The notes below the pieces were generated by a model that did no database searches, was not told the origin of the DNA, and was given only the letters and a program-made list of their open reading frames with translations. The translations under genes were made by a program, and so were the position numbers. DNA of 64,000 bases from Metridium senile (taxonomy: Eukaryota; Cnidaria; Anthozoa; Actiniaria; Metridiidae): positions 2,158,727 through 2,222,726 of the forward strand of contig OX459106.1 of assembly GCA_949775045.1 (NCBI GenBank), read 5' to 3'. This document shows, in pieces, positions 51,901-60,692 of the stretch (within the stretch, counting starts at the first letter, position 1; every line of letters starts with the position of its first letter).

Positions 51901-53888
51901 GTTAATTATGTAGCTTAAATGATCCTAAAACAGGTGTGTTTTTAGAAACTGAGAAAGCTATATATAGTACAACTTCAAAAGGGGAACATTAGTGCATAAA
52001 ATAGTGGACGAGTAAACCTAGCCTGCGTCACATCCGGACTTTTTCTCGCTTAACCGAGAAAAAGTCCGGATGTGACGCAGGCTAAGTAAACCTTACTCAA
52101 TCGCCCAAATGTGTTTTTAAATACAATTTTCTTGGGAGATAGATCTTAATAAATATTCACTTGCCCCAATGTTTTACCAATACAATTTTCTTAGGAGATA
52201 GATCTTAATAAATATTCACTTGCCCCAATGTTTTACAATACAATTTTCTTGGGAGATAGATCTTAATAAATATTCACTTGCCCCAATGTTTTACCAATAC
52301 AATTTTCTTGGGAGATAGATCTTAATAAATATTCACTTGCCCCAATGTTTTACCAATACAATTTTCTTGGGAGATAGATCTTTATAAATATTCACTTGCC
52401 CCAATGTTTTACCAATACAATTTTCTTAGGAGATAGATCTTAATAAATATTCACTTGCCTCAATGTTTTACCAATACAATTTTCTTAGGAGATAGATCTT
52501 AATAAATATTCACTTGCCCCAATGTTTTACAATACAATTTTCTTGGGAGATAGATCTTAATAAATATTCACTTGCCCCAATGTTTTACCAATACAATTTT
52601 CTTGGGAGATAGATCTTAATAAATATTCACTTGCCCCAATGTTTTACCAATACAATTTTCTTGGGAGATAGATCGTAATAAATATTCACTTGCCCCAATG
52701 TTTTACCAATACAATTTTCTTAGGAGATAGATCTTAATAAATATTCACTTGCCTCAATGTTTTACCAATACAATTTTCTTGGGAGATAGATCGTAATAAA
52801 TATTCACTTGCCCCAATGTTTTACCAATACAATTTTCTTAGGAGATAGATCTTAATAAATATTCACTTGCCTCAATGTTTTACCAATACAATTTTCTTGG
52901 GAGATAGATCTTAATAAATATTCACTTGCCCCAATGTTTTACCAATACAATTTTTCTTGGGAGATAGATCTTAATAAATATTCACTTGCCCCAATGTTTT
53001 ACCAATACAATTTTCTTGGGAGATAGATCTTAATAAATATTCGATCATTTGACCCAATGTTTTACAATACAATTTTCTTGGGAGATAGATCTTAATAAAT
53101 ATTCACTTGCCTCAATGTTTTCGCAATACAATACTCAATAGACAGATTTTATTTATTTGCCTCAATGCTTTCCAAATAATGTTCTCTTGTGAGAAAGACC
53201 TAATTCACTTATTCGCTCATTATAGGAAATTAACGCTTCACTTATTTAACGCGAATTTTAAAAATTCGCGTTAATTTAGGTCGCGAGAATTCCCTTTAAC
53301 GTTAATTAAAACGTAAATGTTTAAGTTGGATGTTAATTTAAAAAACAATATTTTTAATTTTTATCCAAAAGGCTACAATCTGATTAAATGTCAGACGACC
53401 CGCAAATTACAGTGCATCCTCGGGGTCTATCTCATATCGTCACTACTCGAATCTTGATAGCTTCTTAATAACTATAGATTTTAAATGGAAACTAGCGAGT
53501 AAACTAGTAGAGGCTGCGTCGGTGTTTGATATAAATGATAGGTAGTATAATAAAATTTGTAACACCGTAAAAAATAGAAATAGAAACTAGCGAGTAAACT
53601 AGTAGAGGCTGCGTCGGTGTTTGATATAAATGATAGGTAGTATAATGAAATTTGTAACACCGTAAAAAATGGAAACTAGCGAGTAAACTAGTATAGACTG
53701 CGTCGGTGTTTGATATAAATGATAGGTAGTATAATGAAATTTGTAACACCGTAAAAAATGTTGACTTAACTTTACTGACGTTTTGAGCTTTAGCCCTTCG
53801 TCGGAGTAAAAGGATATATATTTTACTTACTTTCAGCTCCAATTACGTAGCTTAATGCCAGCAGAAAAAATGACAATTTGCCTTGCAT
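40841..53888 (-). CDS. Secreted PAN / Thr-rich / LamG protein, six coding exons
   Basis: Exons joined by hand: 53831-53888, 49107-49354, 48052-48157, 43209-43775, 42423-42651, 40841-41240. They total 1608 bases, or 535 residues plus stop, with all phases compatible. Order: signal peptide (1-18), PAN/apple domain (20-102), a six-cysteine segment (103-137), a threonine-rich mucin-like repeat (139-326) that is a likely O-glycosylation site, and a LamG/pentraxin-like beta-sandwich (327-535). The architecture points to an extracellular matrix, mucus or lectin-like adhesion protein. Similar PAN/EGF/LamG mixes are known in anthozoan secretomes, but I cannot name an orthologue. Intron 3 contains recombinase element Y2. 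Confidence 0.85.
41283..41475. mobile_element. pogo/Tigger-like MITE, copy 1
   Basis: Right end GGGGTTCCACTGTA; interior TATTAAGCGGGTGG and TAACGGGGTGGCCGTATTAA. Inverted relative to 41541-41822. Confidence 0.65.
41541..41822. mobile_element. pogo/Tigger-like MITE, copy 2
   Basis: Begins TACAGTGGAACCCCGCCTGA and ends GGGGTTCACTGTA; the internal block CCGCTTAATACGGCCACC occurs in triplicate. Confidence 0.7.
41837..42093. mobile_element. MITE with GAGCGGATTTCGTATGACTG ends
   Basis: Inverted 24-bp ends (complement at 42070-42093) and internal GGCACGG(A/T)CACGGCACGG repeats. Confidence 0.85.
42423..42651 (-). CDS. PAN-LamG gene exon 5 (LamG N-terminal half)
   Basis: Encodes DYVEISPALSKAFTAFTLAF and MLQIFAYETTN, with alternating strands like LamG/pentraxin folds. 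Ends NGGGK with the lysine codon split 2+1. Confidence 0.85.
42820..43135. repeat. Mixed CAAC/GCAA/ATTA/ATCA tetranucleotide tract
   Basis: (GCAA)n at 42910-42960, (GCGA)n to 42985, then (ATTA)n and (ATCA)n to about 43120. Confidence 0.95.
43209..43775 (-). CDS. PAN-LamG gene exon 4 (mucin-like repeat)
   Basis: 188 codons, mostly a 13-residue repeat TTTSAPTTTEATA encoded by 39-bp units, about 12 copies, some shortened. Phases match both neighbours, so the array is coding here. The opposite-strand Val/Ala-rich frame is its shadow. Copy number probably varies between individuals. Confidence 0.88.
45370..45531. repeat. Large hairpin of recombinase element Y2
   Basis: Arms of about 75 bp with very few mismatches (TTAGCTCTTTGAAAAACACA; AACTATATGATTAC) and a ~10-bp loop. 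It abuts the left terminal repeat at 45538. Confidence 0.92.
45538..47412 (-). mobile_element. Crypton-like tyrosine-recombinase element Y2 (TIR to TIR)
   Basis: Terminal inverted repeats 45538-45558 and 47392-47412 are identical over 21 bases (AATAATATACATAAAAAAAT at the left). A second, subterminal inverted pair (TGATTGG ... ACAATAGAAAA) is at 45633-45662 and 47247-47290. Encloses one intact recombinase ORF and lies in intron 3 of the PAN-LamG gene, same strand. Confidence 0.78.
45806..47194 (-). CDS. Crypton-type tyrosine recombinase (DUF3504-like), Y2
   Basis: An intact intronless ORF. The frame is open from an ATG at 47212, but MAANFERF (47194) is the likelier start, giving 462 residues. 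Counting from the upstream ATG: N-terminal binding region (NTLKSTRFWLSVWQQW), then R182 in HFGLRGRQEHH, K215 in PTKTRQG, H311/R314 in NHSARKT, H337 in TGHRNL and nucleophile Y346 in LDDYDEAN. The C-terminal tail ends PPKRRFHILDSDSE, like the basic-acidic tail of Y1. Shares blocks with Y1 but diverges widely elsewhere, so the two are different subfamilies, not recent duplicates. Predicted site-specific recombinase driving element movement. Confidence 0.85.
   Translation of the reverse strand: MAANFERFEKVTENTIQQLKQGAKNQNTLKSTRFWLSVWQQWAIHNGIHKEIETFPPQELNGILERFYAEVKAKNGSDYEPESLKVMLAAIDRHLNDNGYKYSVIQDREFHSSKMVLEGKAKLLRENGRGKRPNKARQLTTNEEEELWKQGKLGKENPEVLVNTVWWLLTQHFGLRGRQEHHNMKMEDFRITKADNGLEYVEFAEGPTKTRQGGLNQKSREFQPRMFAVGGSRCPVDTFKEYVQRRPVRLRDNGPFYLAIKHNKTANDNIWYKAQPMGENKINSMMKNIIAGTNLETSDKRFTNHSARKTLVSKLKSVNVERAGIVKVTGHRNLQSLDDYDEANEQEQCELSLAISKRNNSSNELVPMQINRQSFQPTGNSSLSLLPAPQRQPLQEMPLQLSSLPSVSGVAINPMMMGSQAQNLMNTFNNCQVAFNFNNKSSPDSVSRPPKRRFHILDSDSE
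48052..48157 (-). CDS. PAN-LamG gene exon 3 (six-cysteine segment)
   Basis: Encodes NICQCSKTEICRYN, then FKCECNKKDSASNCGG. Six cysteines in 35 residues suggest a small disulfide domain, EGF-like but with atypical spacing. Acceptor ACAG, donor GTGAGT. Confidence 0.8.
48332..48391. repeat. Short hairpin MITE (TAGCCTGAGTATCA)
   Basis: Ends TAGCCTGAGTATCACGCCCT and AGGGCCTGATACTCAGGCTA. The AGCCTG/CAGGCT termini match the elements at 52020 and 10455. Confidence 0.85.
48405..48560. repeat. SINE-like repeat body, copy 2
   Basis: Matches 35310-35480 through TTAAAGATCCTGTTGTGC, TTCGCAAAGAGTAAGG and GTCCGATAAGTCCTCCACA. Confidence 0.6.
48626..48862. mobile_element. MITE with TAAGGCTAGGTTTACACGGG ends
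   Basis: Ends are inverted over about 50 bp, including GGTCAAAAA-TCGTCC(T/G)G. No ORF. Confidence 0.9.
49107..49354 (-). CDS. PAN-LamG gene exon 2 (PAN/apple domain)
   Basis: A single-exon PAN module. Key parts are FCRANCYMDDRCLSYNY and KTCELSESD, with the central C-x3-C-x5-C pattern typical of PAN. It ends GGVYYSAE at a phase 0 donor. Confidence 0.88.
49505..50525 (-). repeat. 95-bp minisatellite, about 11 units
   Basis: Units share AACTAGCGAGTAAACTAGTA, GGTGTTTGATATAAACGAT and TGTAACACCGTAAAAA. Followed by CCCACGAAGGGCTAAAACTC, the same flank as at 4839 (inverted). The Tyr/Leu/Ser-rich frames across it are artefacts; 95 is not a multiple of three but single-base indels reopen frames. Confidence 0.95.
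50637..50793. mobile_element. MITE, second copy of 38146-38305 family
   Basis: Shares TTCATTAACCCGTGAAA and AAGTGTAATAATCAAATAAC with the other copy; ends are imperfect inverted GAGTG blocks. Confidence 0.7.
51170..52017. repeat. ~320-bp direct duplication
   Basis: The block 51180-51500 (ATAATGAAGAACTAAGAAAG ... TAGTGCATAAAATAGTGGAC) is repeated at 51700-52010 with about 5 percent differences, separated by three 59-bp satellite units. Confidence 0.92.
51490..53110. repeat. 59-bp satellite array
   Basis: About 20 units (AATAAATATTCACTTGCCCC; TACAATTTTCTTGGGAGATA) between 52100 and 53110 plus three at 51490-51680. Variants CCCC/CCTC, GGGAG/GGAG and CTTAAT/CGTAAT alternate, hinting at a two- or three-unit higher-order period. 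Confidence 0.95.
52020..52083. mobile_element. Perfect hairpin MITE with target duplication
   Basis: AGCCTGCGTCACATCCGGAC followed by its complement around a CTTAAC-type loop. AGTAAACCT occurs on both sides (52011-52019 and 52085-52093). The homologous position in the duplicate block (51491-51500) lacks the insertion. Confidence 0.9.
53485..53815 (-). repeat. 95-bp minisatellite, three units with flank
   Basis: Three units as in 49505-50525, ending with the flank TTTGAGCTTTAGCCCTTCGT. Lies in intron 1 of the PAN-LamG gene, a few tens of bases from the exon 1 donor. Confidence 0.92.
53831..53888 (-). CDS. PAN-LamG gene exon 1 (signal peptide)
   Basis: Encodes MQGKLSFFLLALSYVIGAE: a short basic start, hydrophobic core and small residues before the likely cleavage site. 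Donor GTAAGT; the split codon is completed by exon 2 to serine. Confidence 0.8.
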
Positions 53889-53889
53889 T

Positions 53890-55260
53890 TTCTTCAACGT
53901 ACATTGACGGTAGAAAGACCTTTCCAAAGTGATTTGAAATGAAGTGGATTGGATGGAATCTATACATTAATAAACAGGGGTGCTCCTTGATAATTAACGT
54001 ATTGTTTTTATTACGTCTATCGTGACGTTTTGAGCGCAGTTTCACAAAACTAATTTGAAGTTTTTGAATTATTGATGTCTCAAAGCTTTAGAACAACACA
54101 TACATCTATGTACACGAAAATATTGTCATGCTTGTGATATTGTTTGTGATCATTGCCAAAACAAGCTCTCCAAGGTACTCTTAGTATGTTTGTCAGTTAG
54201 AAACAGAAACTACAATTATATCACTACTACTACTATACTACTCAAGAAGTGCCAAAAAAATTATAATAACAAATTACATAATCCATTTCAAAAACACATA
54301 ACATACACCTGTTCTGATCTCTCTGTATCTAGTGAGTAAATAAACTAATTCAAGCCGGGCACAAATGACATCAAAACCGGTCATGTTAAATGTGCAAGAA
54401 ATAAGAAAATTAGCTTTGTGATATCCGAATCATCAAGGTTACATTGATTACACTTACCTCGACCTTGATTATTGTGGATATCACAAAAACCTCTTCCAAT
54501 ATATAAATACTTGTGTTTACTGCTAGCCGTGCGCATGCTAGGCTTCCGGGATGTAGTCCCCGTCATAGTAAAATTTGTTATTTTAGTTTAGTAAAATTGT
54601 TGTGGTCTCAATTTATTTGCGTCCTATGTCGTTATTTCAGTTAAGGTCTACAATGGTATTGATTATTAGTAAACGTAAATAAAGAGATCCTTCTCCTTTG
54701 TTGAAAGTCATTCAATTTGTCACTATTTGTTAGCAATTAGGGACTATTTTGTGGCACATTCTTAAGCTAATTAAGAAGATAATAAGTCAACTTTTCGAAC
54801 GAGTTAATAATGGCCAGTTACACAGCAATGCTTGCAATATGGAATTCCAGTGCGATTCTAAACTTATCACGTAACCGTATTCGAGATTCGATCACGCTAC
54901 TCCACGAGCGCTAATCATATGCATGTAATATTACTAAAAACGTACAATTTCGACAAGTTATTGAATATAATGCTTACATATTCGTTTACTGAATAGCCAA
55001 GATTGGGCTGCCTTTGGAATATTTTTGTAAACAGCTCGCAGCAATTTACTTTTAATAGAAACGACTAGTATATAATATATGATATTTTCTACATCGACCA
55101 GATTAACGGTGGTTATTCTTTTGCTGGCACTCATACTCACTACCTTTACATTAAATATTTTCCATACATCACTCTTCACATGTTGATTTTTGTTGAGGGA
55201 GGAAAAACCGAAATACTCGGAGAAAAAACCCTCGTGGCATGGTAGAAAACAACACATCAA
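53890..55260. other. No gene recognised (5' flank of PAN-LamG gene)
   Basis: I see no convincing exon, tandem array or foldback here. The 5' UTR and promoter of the PAN-LamG gene should lie in the first part, but no diagnostic element stands out. Confidence 0.4.
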
Positions 55261-55267
55261 ACAAACT

Positions 55268-56455
55268 TAATTACTCGGGCTTTCCAAAGGAAACCCGAGT
55301 CTTAAAATGGGCTTCAATGTTTTTTTGTTTTTTTTTTCTTGGGTCGCAAAACGCCGTCTAGTCGTCACAACGCATGCGTATGGTCACAGCGCATGCGTAG
55401 ACTGGCCAATACGAGCACATGGATATTTGATTCGTCGAAGGATTGATTTGTAGGTGGAATATTCTCATATTTTATGCGCTCACTCCACATGATTCGCAGT
55501 AGAATTACACTTAAGTTTATGTCGAATGTTTTCGGAAAGGGTCACTGTGAATTTTAATAAAGATCATGCAATTTACGGGCTAAATAAGCGAGCCAACTTA
55601 TTATGATGGAATTTATCGAGAAATCGTCCCTGCTATAAACTCATAATGCTATGGAATTGATTCACAACCAGTTACAAAGGACGAAGCTGTTACTACTGGA
55701 TATTTAACTGTATTGTAAGCATTCTTAGAGAGTACGATACAGCGCATTAGAAGTGAAGACAACAACAGTAGTGATGTTTAGGGTAAATATTTTGCTTCTT
55801 GTAATTATTTCTTTTATATTTTTGATTAAAATAACGAGTTTATCTGTCAATAGTTTAATTTTATTGACTATACTATTAGCTCGTACAAGCTTCAGATCCG
55901 CGATTGATTGGCGATTTCCGAGCGCTTAGCTTCTCGGCAAAGAACAACAAACTTATACGCAAAACTTTTAAGTTTAAACTTAATCGCTTCAACCTATTAT
56001 CTAGCAGTTGAACGATGAAAGTAATATTTCTTTGTTTACAATATGTCAGATAACGTGACCGATTTTAAACATCAAGGTCAAGCTCGACAACAACAAATAT
56101 AAAACAGCTGAAATCAGCCTCTCTGAAAACTACATCCAACAGCCTAAATTAAATCGCCTCAAATATAACACCAATTCCTTTAGTGACTAGTATCTATCTT
56201 GCTTTTTCTTGCGTTTATTTTGCAAAAACAACTTTTATAATAACACTGTTTCTAGACAGTCTTTGAGCTCGCATGTATCACTGCACGAACCGAACATCGA
56301 TATCCAGGTAAAAGCAGTACAGGCAAGCGGATCACGGACTGAAGGAACGGACCAAACAGAAAAGGAGGACGACCAAAAAAATAACTTTTTTTCGCTTCAA
56401 ATCATCTCAAGCTAATCCAAGAAAACGATTACATAATCGTAATGAAGCCCGAGTT
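55268..56455. mobile_element. Possible element bounded by ACTCGGGCTT
   Basis: Left end TAATTACTCGGGCTTTCC, with a small hairpin CTCGGGCTTTCC / GGAAACCCGAG; right end GAAGCCCGAGTTC near 56444. The interior shows no ORF with recognisable domains. Confidence 0.35.
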
Positions 56456-56487
56456 CACGCAGTTATGCGTCTAGTTCATATATGATT

Positions 56488-56575
56488 CAGTTCCCGAGCC
56501 GGAACTAGAACACAGGTCACCGTAGTGAAAGACGGTGCTCTCACCACTCGACCTACCATGCCAACCTAGCCAATC
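56488..56575 (-). repeat. tRNA-like (Glu-type) sequence
   Basis: The minus strand reads GGTCGAGTGGTGAGAGC (A-box-like), a CTTTCAC anticodon loop (TTC) and TGTTCTAGTTCC (weak B box). The B box lacks the TTCGA core, so it is a degenerate SINE head or pseudo-tRNA. Confidence 0.5.
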
Positions 56576-56874
56576 AGTACGGGACATCAACTTCAAAGGA
56601 ATCCGACAAGTTTTTAAGATCCACTTTATTGGCCTTTACCTAAACGAGCAAAGGACTGGGTACTAGTTTTCTAAATTAATCTAATTACAAAATTAACCAT
56701 ATCATTGGAAAGAGCACATCTAGCAGCCTGTTCGCACTAGAGCAATTGAGTACGAGTCAGATCGATCGCACACAATTTATATTGTTCACACTTTCATTAA
56801 GATCGATCGCAAGTGATCTAAACTAGACCGACTCTCGAGAGGTGGTTTACTTTAGAACGATTTATTATATATTT

Positions 56875-57085
56875 GAGATACTACGCGCGGTGTGATTGGT
56901 CGAGCGTTGTGCTTTATTGAAGGAATAGAAAACGCGCGCGCGTGCTGTGTGCAGTCATAAAGCACGCGGGATTGTCAGAACACGAGAGAAGTGTTAAGAG
57001 AAGCACGACGCAAAGCGGACAATCCCCAAGTGCTTTATAACTGCATACAGCACAGAAAGCAAGTTTTTTATTCCTTTTATGGGAG
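56875..57085. repeat. Large hairpin element, ~58-bp arms
   Basis: Arms GGAATAGAAAACGCGCGCGC ... GGGATTGTC and complement GGACAATCC ... TTTTTTATTCC, with about 60 bp between. The start TACGCGCGGTGTGATTGGTC resembles 24610. Confidence 0.85.
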
Positions 57086-57443
57086 GTTTTATGGAATCTT
57101 TTTTTGACGTCACACACTGGCCTAGGCTTGAGTCTGGCCGTCAAACTGGCCGCCTTGCACTTGTTCGCATCGATGCCAACTTTATCAAATCAAATCAAAT
57201 CATTTTTATTCACACTTATTACAGAATTTTGTACATACATAAATATATTAATAGAAAAAAAATTGTTACAAGATATAACATAGATGAAGAAAACATTTTA
57301 GTGGAGTAGTGCCTAAAGACTAAATAAACTGGGGAGTTATCAAGTTAGCCTTTAGTAGTGGTGTTATAATAATTTATGTTTATGAAAATGAAAATGAGGG
57401 AGAGGAGAAATGCATGATGTTGGATGGAGAATTGAATCTTACA

Positions 57444-57788
57444 TTATAATTTTTGTTGTTTAAGTTGAAGTGAGAAGATGTATTTTTTAATTTCTTTCGA
57501 GAATGAGGACAAGCCCAATGATCTGATGGTCAGTGGAACTTTTCCCCAGATTTTTGAGGCTACAAAAGACATGGTTTGTTTACCAATGTGTGTTCGAAAA
57601 GATGGTAAATATAGGTTTTGTTTGGAGCGGTATCTGGTATTATAACTATGGATTTCACTAGCAAACTTAAAACAGCTGTCAAATTGCTTTGGCAGCTGTT
57701 TCAATTGCCATTTGTGAACAAATTTAAGGATACTTAGATAAAATATGTTTTCAACAGTTAAAAGTTCAAGCAGGTTAAGAAGTGGCAA
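57444..57788 (-). pseudogene. C-terminal part of the same ORF2
   Basis: Reads HSYNTRYRSKQNLYLPSFRT, IGKQTMSFVASKIWGKVP and SFSKEIKKYIFSL, the conserved post-RT tail. Separated from the RT frame by stops and probably a short deletion. Confidence 0.85.
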
Positions 57789-57820
57789 AGGATTAGCTGT
57801 TTCTTAATTTACCATAAAGT

Positions 57821-58711
57821 TTAGCAAAGAAGATTAATCACCTGGATTTTGTCTAAGTGAGTTTTATAGGCACTACCCCACGCAATGATAGCATAAGAGA
57901 TATAAGGATAAATTAAAGTATAATAAATTTGTTTCATTTGAGTAAGAGATAAGTAGTGTCTTAATATTGAGATGGTACCAGTATTTTTTGCAATTTTAGA
58001 GGAGATGTAGGAGATGTGCTTATTCCATGACAGAGATCTATCAATAAATACATCTAAATATTTGATGTAGTATTTTTCCTCTAGGGTGTGGGTAACATTA
58101 TCTTTACCTAACATAGTTAATTCAAAAGTAGACGCTTTTTTATTGGGTGATTTAATGATCATATAGTTTGTTTTTTTGAAGTTTATGGAAAGTTTGTTTG
58201 TGTCACACCATATTTTAACCTTAGCTATTTCTTGGTTCATTATCTCCTCAAGTTTAGGTAAGTCAGGCGATGAAGCAAACATATTTGTATCGTCAGCAAA
58301 TATCCTGAAATCAAGTGAGCTAGAGCAGCTGGGAAGGTCATTTATATAAATCAGAAAGAGTAATGGTCCCAACGAGCTACCCTGAGGGACGCCGCATTGA
58401 ATGGTTTGATGGGATGATTCAAAATTACCCATAGATACAAATTGTTTCCTATTAGTTAAATAACTTTTAAACCAAGCCAGTGCAACCCCTCTGACACCAT
58501 ATTTTTCCAATTTGTTGAGGAGTATACTGTGATCGACAGTATCAAAAGATTTACAAAGATCAAGGAAGACTGCACATGTGTACAACTTTTTATTAATTTT
58601 TATCATGTTTTGATGAAAAAAATTGCCTAAAACGATGTTGTGATTCTCAAAAATCAGAAACAGTGGAAAAACAAAAGCACAATCTGTCACATGAATAGGA
58701 CTTGAGGACAT
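57821..58711 (-). pseudogene. Reverse transcriptase domain (partial ORF2)
   Basis: Reads CAVFLDLCKSFDTVDHSILL, AWFKSYLTNRKQFV, CGVPQGSSLGPLLFLIYIND and FADDTNMF, that is motifs A, B and C of reverse transcriptase with the catalytic F-A-D-D intact. The endonuclease domain and the start of the ORF are missing, and the first ~25 codons are not homologous. The frame ends at a stop before the C-terminal domain. Confidence 0.9.
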
Positions 58712-59210
58712 TTTATGCTACTAACGGCAAAATAAAGAAAAATATCAACACACCATCTTCGTGAAATGAATTTGCAATGGAGAAAAAATCTTCACAAATC
58801 ATAACAAAATGCCCTCGGATTTTCACCGGTCATCCAAAGCAGTTAGGTAATATACATAAGTCAAATTCAAGAAGTTAATTTTGTTTGTAAAGTGAAGTAA
58901 ATGTTTTTAAATTTACACGTGTCTTGTACGACTGAATTTCAATATGGCGAACGTGACAACAAGGACTTGCAGGCTTCGTGACAGACTCAAAAACTGTGTA
59001 AAAACTCAGTTTTATAATTGAGATATCAATAACTTTATTTGGAAAATAAAGTAAAATATCTAAAACTTACTATCTTGATGTTCAAAATTTTACTTAATAC
59101 AAAAAAGACTAAATAATTCTGCACTTTTTACACTTTGCCGATAGTTTCATAAAAACTTTCACGGCCAGCTTCGGCCATCTTGTGTACACGCCACCAAAAT
59201 ACGTCACGTC
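58712..59210. other. No gene or repeat recognised
   Basis: AT-rich unique-looking sequence between the retrotransposon and the tandem duplication; nothing I can support. Confidence 0.4.
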
Positions 59211-60290
59211 ATGATTTTAGTGCTAAAACTACTCTAACTATTTGTACAACGGAAGAATAAAGAAAAGTTCCAAAACAGTTTTATAAGCTTCAAATTAAAA
59301 AAACTGGCTAAATTCAAACAAAAGAATCGCGCGGGTGTGATAACGTCAGTTAGCGCGCGCACTTCAAGTCAAATTTCTTTCAGAAAACATCAACATTATT
59401 TTCTTTTTTGCATTTTCTTGCTCGTATTTGTACGTCACGAATCAAAGAAAAGCATTTGATTTAGTACTAAGCTTTTAGAAGTATAATTAGGAGAATCAAC
59501 AAATTAACGTTTCGTTTCAAACAACAAGTTTTCAAAACCGCCGCACTTTTGTAAGGCAGGCAAAAGTAAGTATACGTTAACAAAATCGGCTGAAATTAAT
59601 TCAAAGAATTTTAAAGATCCACAAAAAGACACTGTAAGAGTTTTATTCAATTACTAGTCGGAGTAGCCATGAAAAATTCACTACTTTTTCTCATGAAAAC
59701 CAAACAGGTCTTTCCATTGAATGACGTCATACCCTGTACGGGCGTACGTGACAACAATACAGAAGTCGTGCAAGTTGTCATGTACACTGACACACTGTTT
59801 ACGCCATCATGTCACACAACACTCTTGCGGAATTGAGGGAAAGTTTGTCATCGACACAAACTCAAAAAAGGATTTTAAAAGCAAACTATCAATGAATGTT
59901 ACTTTTCTGTAAGTAGAAAATCATATAATAAATGTAAGTTTGCTGTCATATGCATGGAGTTGTTGTCGTTTTATTTTAATCCGTATTTACAGTCTTTGCA
60001 ACAAATCCTCACTTACAATCAATTCGGTAGTCTTTTCAACAAAAACGTGATGTGTACACAATTACATTTTTTTTACCCCCTATAGCAGGAGATACGCTAG
60101 GGTAGAGTACCTGTTCTTAGCATTTATGGAATTCGTTTGGTGGCACAGTGGGCGGGTTTATTGGAATAAGATGCGGACATTTTTCGCTTAGCGTATTATA
60201 TATATGATAATAATATATCTATATAAATGATATAATAATAGCTAAAAAAAAAAACATAAAAAGTAGGGGGGGAAAAAAAACAATTGCAAA

Positions 60291-60357
60291 GGGACTCACG
60301 AAGACTCGAACTTTGGTCATCGGTTACAAATGCCGAGAATTAACCACGCGCGCCACG
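60291..60357 (-). repeat. tRNA-Thr-like sequence, unit 1
   Basis: The minus strand has TGGCGCGCGTGG (A-box-like), TCGGCATTTGTAACCGA (anticodon arm with TGT) and AGTTCGAGTCT (B box). The acceptor stem does not pair, so it is a SINE-type relic. Confidence 0.55.
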
Positions 60358-60429
60358 AAAAAAACACTATTTGCATAACAATACGCAGTGCATTCGTGCG
60401 ATACACTAGATTGTTGTGTCCTCTAAAAC

Positions 60430-60692
60430 AATCGGTAGACACGATGGTGGAGCGGTAAGGTGCGTTCATTCATGGCCTAGGATCCGAGCGTTTCCTCGAG
60501 CTCCCTCTTTGACTGCAAAACTATCTGTCAGGCCAGCAATCGATAGCATGGTGGGGGACCCAAATCTCCTGCCTTAATGTAAATCCATACGACGATCCAG
60601 CGCTTTGTACGTCTGGATGTATGGTCCTTGTTTAAGTTTTGCATAAAATTAGCATATCAATTCAATCTTACGGACCCGGGTTCGAGCCCCAC
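60430..60692 (+). repeat. Pol III box-like pair in unit 1
   Basis: GATGGTGGAGCGGTAAGG resembles an A box; CCCGGGTTCGAGCCCC at 60675-60690 is a strong B box, but about 240 bp apart. Possibly two SINE pieces. Repeated in unit 2 at about 62785-63026. Confidence 0.4.

Larger units (their letters stand above)
57183..58711 (-). mobile_element. Broken non-LTR retrotransposon (CR1/L2-like)
   Basis: 5'-truncated copy on the minus strand: reverse-transcriptase frame (57821-58711), then stop codons, then the C-terminal frame (57444-57788), about 240 bp of 3' UTR and a tandem tail of GATTT units at 57183-57200. The tail pattern and C-terminal motif fit CR1/L2-like clades; clade choice is inference. Confidence 0.85.

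Noticed and set aside
57821..58711. Host gene or virus encoding a polymerase
   Set aside because: Motifs, C-terminal tail and simple-repeat 3' end are those of a non-LTR retrotransposon, and the frame is broken.
59721..59912. Spliced-leader or snRNA gene at the CTGTAAGT site in the tandem unit
   Set aside because: A donor-like site and tandem copies are suggestive, but no Sm-binding site or expected stem-loops were seen.
60291..60357. Functional tRNA-Thr gene
   Set aside because: A and B boxes and anticodon arm are present but the acceptor stem does not pair, and copies occur only as part of the repeat unit.
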